Below are positions 56,365 to 64,000 of a DNA stretch of 64,000 nt, one piece after another. The DNA is from Leptobrachium leishanense (Eukaryota; Chordata; Amphibia; Anura; Megophryidae). Where the stretch lies: the NCBI GenBank assembly GCA_009667805.1, contig CM019068.1, positions 8,992,182 through 9,056,181 of the forward strand, in the 5' to 3' direction. A program made the translations under genes and the position numbers. Every line of letters starts with the position of its first letter. The first letter of the stretch is position 1. Below the pieces are notes generated by a model. It made no database searches. It saw only the letters and a program-made list of their open reading frames with translations, and was not told the origin of the DNA.

Positions 56365-57690
56365 ATTGTATCAGACGTTCCTCAGGAATCCTCTAGCTGA
56401 AAGTTGTTCATTTCAAGCTGCACCAGCAGGAGATGTAAAATATTGATGTCTTCATTCGCTGTATATCATTAGGAGAACATAAAGCTTATATATATATAAT
56501 ACCAGTAAAACATTATGAATAAATAAAATCTGAGGGGTAAAATAATTAATCGGCTTAACCATTGCTTCTCTATGGGGGTTTCACCGCCGCCGAACAGGCA
56601 CCGTATTTCGCTGGCATATCACCAAAATTTGCCAAACTGACAGCTTTCAAAATAGGCGACTGCTCACGAAATGTCACCGTACGGTAAAATGAAACGATCG
56701 GTGCAATTCGGTGGCAAGTTCAGCTCTCTTTGAATAACCCCTCTAGTGTTTGTACATTCCATCACTGTTAAGTATTGATGTTGCGCCCATCACCCTCTCT
56801 CCTGTCTATAAATAATCGAAAAAACATTTTATTGTTTGTACCTTCTTACTGTTTTCTGTGGAATGAGACTCGCTCCTCGCGCAGGAAGCAGATGTTCTTA
56901 CAGTGTATCGTCTTCTTTCCGGCCACAATTAAACAGATGGTGATTGATCCTTTCATTTTCGTTTCGGGGACATTGCTTCGTTAAGTTTGTTTTATGTTCA
57001 GATTGTATTTTTATCCCATTCGAGATGCACCTGTCTGTTTTCTCCTGGTGATGAAGTTCTCATCGTGTAATTGATATCGGATTCTCAGGGAAGATTAAAC
57101 CTTTGTATATATTTTTTTTATTATTATTTGTGTGTCACCTGCTCTTGGTCTTTAAATGCAAAATACACATATTAGTCTCTGGATAAATGATGGAAACCCT
57201 GTGTAAGATATGAGAAAATCCAGCGGGTTTGCTTTTAAACATATTAGATGATGTATTGCCTTTCTTTATGTTCAGATAATTGAATTATATGGAACGACGC
57301 GATACACTATCTTATTTATTTTACTATTAATATGTAAATATGTTGCTGAGCCAACGTGTTTCCAAACAAACATAATCTTCCTTTTCCATCATCTCATCTC
57401 CCGTATTTCACCCGAGCATCTTGGAAGTGGGTTACTCAATTCTTGGGTCAAAACAACCACATTAAGTGAAAATAACAATGTTTCGATTTGCAGATCCCAT
57501 CAATTTGTTTTCGTTTTCCTCTCTGTTCTATTGACGCTGTATAAGTACTTGTAACAGTAACGTTATCTCTCCCCCCTCCTCTTACCCACACTTATTTCAC
57601 TGTGTGTCAAGCCCACCTTGCAGAGATTTGCCGTGATGAGGTGGTCTTACCGCTTTAAGGGGATACTGTGATAACGTCAGAGTTTCCTTT
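56365..57690. other. Mostly unrecognised; short element fragment
   Basis: About 56565-56745 holds CCGAACAGGCACCGTATTTCG...CTCTCTTTGAATAACCCC, a fragment of the CAGGGTTATTC family. The rest shows nothing identifiable. Confidence 0.5.
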
Positions 57691-57764
57691 CTTACCTTTA
57701 TATAATTGGGCAGATCTGGCTGTCAGCCGCTGTCCTACTATTTTTACATTTTATTTACATATTT

Positions 57765-58215
57765 ACATATATATCCCTTTCCCCCCTCGTTGCGCGCTGC
57801 TCCACGTCTCCAGCTCAGGGACGCCGGAACCCAGAAGTCCCTGAAGCTTTTCTGCCCATTTTTTGCTCCTATACAACTTGTGTAACGTAGGAGTCGCATA
57901 TTGCGCAGCGCTACGAAACTCACACACTTTCCGTACACAAGTTCCATAGTGCCTGTGTAGAGCGATGGATCGGAGCTGCACACGCATGCACAGATCTGAT
58001 CCATCGCTGCCTCTCTGAGAACGCTCGCTACAGTGATTGGTCTCAGAGGGTGACGTCGCCCGCTCTCTGTGTGTGACATCACTAGTGACCAATCTGGTGA
58101 CCGGCAGCCGGGAAATATAAATCCCGGCTGCTGTGATGCTTGGTGGGGAGGAGGAAATGCCTCCACTTCACCCCGTGGGCAGCATGGCTTAAAAAGATAA
58201 AGTGGTCAGGATGAG
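57765..58215. mobile_element. Kolobok/T2-like dispersed repeat, copy B
   Basis: Same orientation and order as 9069-9542: GCTCCTATACAACTTGTGTA, ATTGCGCAGCGCT, GAGCGATGGATCGGAGCTGC, GTGACATCACTAGTGACC, GTGGTCAGGATG. Termini are less clear than in copy A. Confidence 0.55.
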
Positions 58216-58319
58216 TAAATGCTCCTTATTATTGGCCAAGTTTTAGTCAACTAAAGAAATCTTTATTTATATTTGTCAGTTGACAGTATTTCAGCTCTAA
58301 TTGCAAAAATGTTGGTGTC

Positions 58320-60235
58320 ATTCTGTGTGTCAGTGTCTGTGTGTCAGTGTGCCTCTACATCAAGGAGGGTTCTGTGTTATTACAGAGCCTAGATGCAGTG
58401 TGTCGGTGTCTGTGTGTCAGTGTCTTTGTGTTAGTGTCTTTGTGTTGGTGTCTGTGTGTCGGTGTCTTTGTGTCAGTCTTTGTGTCGGTGTCTGTTTGGC
58501 AGTGTCTGTGTGTCGGTATGTCAGTTTCTGTGTGTCGGTGTCTTTTTGTCAGTGTCTGCGTGTTGGTGTCTGTGTGTCGGTGTCTTTGTGTCTGTGTCGG
58601 TATGTCAGTTTCTATGTGTCAGTGTCTATGTGTCAGTTTCTGTGTGTCGTGTCTGTGTGTCAGTGTCTTTTTTGTCGGTGTCTGTGTGTCGGTGTCTTTG
58701 TGTCAGTGTCGGTGTGTCAGTGTATGTGTGTCAGTGTCTGTGTGTCGGTGTCGTTGTGTCAGTGTCGGTGTGTCAGTTTCTGTGTGTCAGTTTCTGTGTG
58801 TCAGTTTCTGTGTGTCAGTGTCTGTGTGTTGTGTCTGTGTGTCGGTGTCTTTTTGTCGGTGTCTGTGTGTCGGTGTCTGTGTGTCGGTGTCGTTGTGTCG
58901 GTGTCGTTGTGTCTGTGTGTCGGTGTGTCAGTTTCTGTGTGTCAGTGTCTGTGTGTTGTGTCTGTGTGTCGGTGTCTTTTTGTCGGTGTCTGTGTGTCGG
59001 TGTCGTTGTGTCGGTGTCGTTGTGTCGGTGTGTCAGTTTCTGTGTGTCGGTGTCTGTGTGTCGGTTTCTGTGTGTCAGTGTCTGTGTGTTGTGTCTGTGT
59101 GTCGGTGTCTTTTTGTCGGTGTCTGTGTGTCAGTGTCTGTGTGTCTGTGTGTCGGTATGTCAGTTTCTGTGTGTCGGTGTCTTTTTGTCAGTGTCTGCGT
59201 GTTGGTGTCTGTGTGTCGGTGTCTTTGTGTCTGTGTCGGTATGTCAGTTTCTATGTGTCAGTGTCTATGTGTCAGTTTCTGTGTGTCGTGTCTGTGTGTC
59301 AGTGTCTTTTTGTCGGTGTCTGTGTGTCGGTGTCTTTGTGTCAGTGTCGGTGTGTCAGTGTATGTGTGTCAGTGTCTGTGTGTCGTGTCTGTGTGTTGTC
59401 TGTGTGTCGGTGTGTCAGTTTCTGTGTGTCAGTTTCTGTGTGTCAGTTTCTGTGTGTCAGTGTCTGTGTGTTGTGTCTGTGTGTCGGTGTCTTTTTGTCG
59501 GTGTCTGTGTGTCGGTGTCTGTGTGTCGGTGTCGTTGTGTCGGTGTCGTTGTGTCTGTGTGTCGGTGTGTCAGTTTCTGTGTGTCAGTGTCTGTGTGTTG
59601 TGTCTGTGTGTCGGTGTCTTTTTGTCGGTGTCTGTGTGTCGGTGTCGTTGTGTCGGTGTCGTGTGTTGTCGGTGTGTCAGTTTCTGTGTGTCGGTGTCTG
59701 TGTGTCGGTTTCTGTGTGTCAGTGTCTGTGTGTTGTGTCTGTGTGTCGGTGTCTTTTTGTCGGTGTCTGTGTGTCGGTGTCTTTGTGTCAGTATCTGTGT
59801 GTCGGTTTCTGTGTGTCGGTTTCTGTGTGTCGGTGTCGTTGTGTCGGTGTCGTTGTGTCGTTGTGTCGGTTTCTGTGTGTCGGTTTCTGTGTGTCGTGTC
59901 TGTGTGTTGTGTCTGTGTGTCGGTGTCTTTTTGTCGGTGTCTGTGTGTCGGTGTGTCGGTTTCTGTGTGTCGGTGTCGTTGTGTCAGTGTCGTTGTGTCG
60001 GTTTCTGTGTGTCGGTTTCTGTGTGTCGTGTCTGTGTGTTGTCTGTGTGTCGGTGTCTTTTTGTCGGTGTCTGTGTGTCGGTGTCGGTGTGTCGGTTTCT
60101 GTGTGTCTGTGTGTCTGTGTGTCTCACAGTCTGTGTGTCTGTGTGTCTCACAGTCTGTGTGTCTCACAGTCTGTGTGTCTGTGTGTCTCACAGTCTGTGT
60201 GTCAGTGTCTGCCCTTCTCACTGTATCTCCATGTG
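58320..60235. repeat. GT-rich array (GTGTCGGTGTCTGT type), 1.9 kb
   Basis: Built of TGTGTGTC, GGTGTC, AGTGTC and GGTTTC six-base subunits. A block of about 650 bp is repeated (58530-59110 and 59165-59760: CTTTTTGTCAGTGTCTGCG and TCAGTTTCTATGTGTCAG recur). The right end becomes CACAGTCTGTGTGTCT units. All three forward frames stay open for about 600 codons; this is composition, not coding. Confidence 0.95.
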
Positions 60236-60239
60236 GTCA

Positions 60240-60936
60240 GTGTGGTGGTGCTCAGACGATTTGTTTGAGATCCTAAGGGTCTAAGGTCATGTTGTGATAT
60301 TATTACAGAAGTCAGAACAGCCCATGGATAATTATCACAGGACGACCATAAAAAAACTTTTTTTCATAATTTTGTCTCTCTTGAATGTTTTTTTGCTGAA
60401 TCCATTAAATTGTCAGAGCACGTACCGTTTTTTCACAAAATACATTTTTTCTCTACACCACTTATGTATCGGAAATGTGTAAAGAAAGCTTCTAGATACT
60501 TAACAATTTACTTAAATCAAACACTTTTTCAAATCAGATCGAGACAACAATTTACACAAAGTAAAGGATGCTGGGGCGGCGTTTAAACGAGCAGCTTTGA
60601 TGTTTCTGAGAAAGACCCGAATTACCAAAATATAGTTGAAATAAGTGTAAAATATTTGAAGCTCTCGGGTGTGATCAGAGTCTGAAGGAACATTGTTTAC
60701 TTTCGCACCTGAATTGTTTTTCCTGGAAATCTTGGATCAGTTAGTAAAGACGAGCGAGGTGAGCGATTCCACCGACATATTAACGAGATGGAGAAACCAT
60801 ATTGGGGCCGCTGGGACGGGAACATGATGGGAGAATTACTGCTGCTCTCATCTTGCTCTGCAAGATCACATAAGAGGAAGAGCTACTCCCCAACTTTTAC
60901 TGACAAAAGCTTGAGAAAATACAAACCTTTGGATAC
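60240..60936. other. No recognised feature
   Basis: AT-rich sequence without coding or repeat structure recognised. Confidence 0.5.
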
Positions 60937-60940
60937 TTAA

Positions 60941-61109
60941 CCCCTTCATTACCAAGTGATTTTCCAATAAAAAAACCTTGCAGAGACCAGTGGAAATGAA
61001 TTTTTTTGCTTTTGAGCTGCAGATCAGCAGATCGAGATATCTCGATATCGGGCACCGGGTGGTGAGTGACTCTGAAGCCCGAGATATCTCGATATTGGTA
61101 GTGAAGGGG
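60941..61109. mobile_element. Very short TTAA MITE (169 bp)
   Basis: TTAA at 60937-60940 and 61110-61113. Ends CCCCTTCATTACCAA and TTGGTAGTGAAGGGG are inverted over 15 bases with one mismatch. Inside are two copies of the palindrome CGAGATATCTCG (about 61031 and 61079). Confidence 0.75.
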
Positions 61110-61113
61110 TTAA

Positions 61114-61855
61114 GAAAAAGTACTGTACCTACCCCAACCTTCACCGTCACATTGTTTTAAAGTATAATATTTTATCCGTACATTTTTTCTTTGTTATTAT
61201 AAACCTTTCACTTTATATTTTAGCGTTATAACATCCGAACATTTATGGAAATTGCAGAAAAATGGTCGTGATTGGATATTTGGATCCAGCCCCCCCCCAA
61301 AAAATCATACAGTCAGATTGAATTCTGGGAAAAGTTTTTTGGGGTTGGCCTGTGTAATGATTTAGAAAGTTTGACAGAAGGATTGATTTTCTCGTGACAT
61401 TCTCTCGATGCCGGAATGAGCCGGGAAATGATTCCGAGCTGCGGGAGATGAAACGCTTTTGCTGACGGCCTTTTTATTGTCCGGGTTATGAGCTCCACGA
61501 TGGAAGAAATTGTCAGGTTTAAATGACCTCATCTGGATTGAGTTATCAATTTGCTGAGACTTTCTTCAGCTCCAGCTTCACTTCTCATGGAGCAGGTTCC
61601 AGGTCACCACCTTCTGCATGACTGATACACTCCCCGCCGGCAAGACGTGCCGCCACTTGATCTGCACCTTCCACAGCAATGAGTGCCGCGCGTTCAAAGA
61701 ATGGCATATCTGAGGGGAAAAGCCCCTAATAGCGTCACATCGTAAAATGTTTTCCATCGAGTTCAGCCTTTTACAAACGGAATTTAAATGGGAGGAAAAT
61801 CCATCTCATCTGTTTCAAGCGATTTCTCTCGCGTGTCAACCTTTTCTATCGTGCC
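61114..61855. other. No recognised feature
   Basis: No gene, RNA or repeat identified. Confidence 0.5.
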
Positions 61856-61859
61856 TTCC

Positions 61860-63215
61860 CGCTCGCGCACTCTCTCACTCCTCTCTCTCACGCACACTCT
61901 CTCACTCAACTCTCTCACGCACGCTCTCTCACTCCTCTCTCACGCACGCTCTCTCACTCCTCTCTCACGCACACTCTCTCACTCAACTCTCTCACGCACA
62001 CTCTCTCACTCCTCTCTCTCACGCACATTCTCTCACTCAACTATCTCACGCACACTCTCTCGCTCCTCTCTCTCACGCACACTCTCTCACTCAAGTCTCC
62101 CACGCACACTTTCTCGCTCCTCTCTCTCACGCACACTCTCTCACTCAACTCTCTCACTCAACTCTCTCACTCAACTCTCTCACGCACTCTCTCACTCCTC
62201 TCTCTCACGCACACTCTCTCACTCAACTCTCTCACGCACGCTCTCTCACTCCTCTCTCACGCACACTCTCTCACTCAACTCTCTCACGCACACTCTCTCA
62301 CTCCTCTCTCTCATGCACATTCTCTCACTCAACTATCTCACGCACACTCTCTCGCTCCTCTCTCTCACGCACACTCTCTCACTCAAGTCTCCCACGCACA
62401 CTCTCTCGCTCCTCTCTCTCACGCACACTCTCTCGCTCCTCTCTCTCACGCACACTCTCTCACTCAACTCTCTCATGCACACTCTCTCACTCAACTCTCT
62501 CACTCAACTCTCTCACTCAACTCTCTCATGCACTCTCTCGCTCCTCTCTCTCATGCACACTCTCTCACTCAACTCTCTCACGCACACTCTCTCACTCAAC
62601 TCTCTCACGCACACTCTCTCACTCAACTCTGCCACGCCCACTCTCTCACTCAACTCTCTCACGCACACTCTCTCACTCAACTCTCTCACGCACACTCTCT
62701 CGCTCCTCTCTCTCACGCACACTCTCTCACTCAACTCTGCCACGCACACTCTCTCACTCAACTCTCTCACGCACACTCTCTCACTCAACTCTCCCACGCA
62801 CACTCTCTCGCTCCTCTCTCACGCACACTCTCTCACTCAACTCTCTCACGCACACTCTCTCGCTCCTCTCTCTCACGCACACTCTCTCACTCAACTCTCT
62901 CACGCACACTCTCTCGCTCCCCTCTCACACACACTCTCTCACTCAACTTTCTCACGCACACTCTTTCGCTCCCCTCTCACACACACTCTCTCACTCAACT
63001 CTCTCACGCACACTCTCTCACTCAACTCTCTCACGCACACTCTCTCACTCAACTCTGCCACGCCCACTCTCTCACTCAACTCTCTCACGCACACTCTCTC
63101 GCTCCCCTCTCACACACACTCTCTCACTCAACTCTCTCACGCACACTCTTTCGCTTCCCTCTCACACACACTCTCTCACTCAACTCTCTCACGCACACTC
63201 TCTCGCTCCCCTCTC
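61860..63215. repeat. CT-rich minisatellite (CTCTCTCACTCAACTCTCTC)
   Basis: Units of about 20-38 bp made of ACGCACACTCTCTCACTC followed by AACTCTCTC or CTCTCTC, with GCCACGCCC variants. Larger blocks recur (62625-62900 and 63045-63200). Open on the plus strand throughout. Confidence 0.95.
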
Positions 63216-63890
63216 TAAAGCCCCCTTTCATACCCTTTCTCTCTCTCATTCCCCTCTCTCACGCAATCTCTCTCTCTCGCCCTCTCGCTCGCCCTTTTTC
63301 TCTTGCTCTCTCGCCCTCTCTCTCGCTCGCGGTTTCTCTTGCTCGCCCTCTCTCTCACCCTCTCTCTTGCCCTCTCTCTCGCCCTCCCTCTCTTGCTCAC
63401 TCGCCCTCTGTCTTGCTCGCCCTCTCTCTTGCTCGCCTTCTCTCGCCCTCTCTCTCTTGCTCGCCCTCTCTCGCCCTCTCTATTGCTCACCCTCTCTCTC
63501 TCGCTCTCTCTCTTGCTTGCCCTCTCTCTCTTGCTCGCCCTCTCTCTCTTGCTCGCCTTCTCTCGCCCTCTCTTGCTCGCCCTCTCTCTCTTGCTCGCCC
63601 TCTCTCGCCCTCTCTCTTGCTCGCCCTCTCTCTCTTGCTCACCCTCTCTCTTGCTCGCCCCCTCTTCCTAACCCTCTCTTGCTCGCCCTCTCTCGCCCTC
63701 TCTCTCTTGCTCACCCTCTCTCTCTTGCTCGCCCTCTCTCGCCCTCTCTCTTGCTCGCCCCTCTCTCTCTTGCTCGCCCTCTCTCTCTTGCTCGCCGTCT
63801 CTCGTCCTCTCTCTTGCTCGCTCTCTCTCACTCGCCTCTCTTCCTAACCCTTTCTCTTGCTCGCCCTCTCCTCACCTCTCTCTTGCGCAG
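63215..63890. repeat. Polypyrimidine array (CTCTCTCTTGCTCGCC)
   Basis: Units of 16-28 bp with almost no purine other than G in TTGC/TCGC. Continuous with the previous array but of a different unit. Confidence 0.95.
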
Positions 63891-64000
63891 TTTTTCTCGT
63901 TTTCATGCAAACTTGAGTATTTAGTATTCCCCCCCCCCAGCACCCGAGGAGTTAACATTATCTGCACATAAGACACAATAAGATCCATTTACTGTTTAAG
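63891..64000. other. Flank of the CT-rich array; no recognised feature
   Basis: Short unique-looking sequence with a C9 run; nothing identifiable. Confidence 0.4.

Noticed and set aside
58301..60284. Three overlapping forward frames of 606-655 codons
   Set aside because: Open because GTGTCn repeats contain no stop codons; low-complexity Cys/Val/Ser translation in every frame.
61747..63924. 725-codon Ser/Leu/His-rich frame
   Set aside because: Composition of a CT-rich array; no domain, and larger repeats explain it fully.

Overview
The window looks like intergenic DNA from a large, transposon-rich vertebrate genome, most likely an amphibian (frog). The evidence is the mix of elements: DIRS-type tyrosine-recombinase retrotransposon, Gypsy LTR element, CR1/L2-like LINE, several hAT families, TTAA-flanked piggyBac-like and Kolobok/T2-like elements, Harbinger-like MITEs, and kilobase-scale minisatellites. 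No host protein-coding gene, tRNA or rRNA gene was recognised. The taxon is an inference from repeat content, not from a marker gene.

Layout. 39-4899: a hAT-type element (7/8-bp target duplication) almost filled by a 17-19 bp minisatellite. 5.2-8.7 kb: a ~45-bp satellite split by a 3.2-kb non-autonomous hAT (perfect 8-bp TSD) that carries a piggyBac-like MITE, palindromic repeats and a 427-bp Harbinger-like MITE. 8.7-12.4 kb: small TTAA elements, a second 427-bp MITE and a 17-bp minisatellite. 13.1-22.4 kb: a 42-bp satellite inside a TTAAAGGG-type (Kolobok/T2-like) repeat. It is split by a 6.8-kb hAT-like element (perfect 8-bp TSD) that carries an apparently intact five-exon MYB/SANT gene and a nested piggyBac-like element full of minisatellite. 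About 22.7-28.0 kb: a decayed DIRS element (gag-like, RT-RNase H, tyrosine recombinase, SGNH hydrolase). 29.3-30.2 kb: a 55-bp satellite.

30760-42170 is a clear nested insertion: a hAT element (perfect 8-bp TSD) contains the 55-bp-type satellite, which is split by a 9.8-kb Gypsy element (1045-bp LTRs, tRNA-Pro PBS, 4-bp TSD), whose integrase is split by a 5'-truncated LINE with an open RT frame. 42.7-44.9 kb: a small hAT MITE, the third 427-bp MITE and a 52-bp satellite. 46169-51363: a hAT element with recognisable but broken BED-type transposase and perfect TSD. It shares terminal sequence with the 5.3-kb non-autonomous element. 51.9-55.3 kb: a further satellite, a second inverted copy of the 42-bp satellite repeat, and a piggyBac-like element inserted exactly at its TTAA end. 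55.4-56.4 kb: another DNA-element relic. 58.3-60.2 kb: a GT-rich array. 61.9-63.9 kb: a CT-rich array.

The genes seen serve mobile-element replication, not host functions. The most unusual items are the intact multi-exon MYB/SANT gene in an element with hAT hallmarks but no visible transposase, with an inverted second SANT copy just downstream of its stop codon; the occurrence of one minisatellite motif in two unrelated transposons; and the SGNH hydrolase frame preceded by a splice-acceptor-like tract in the DIRS element.
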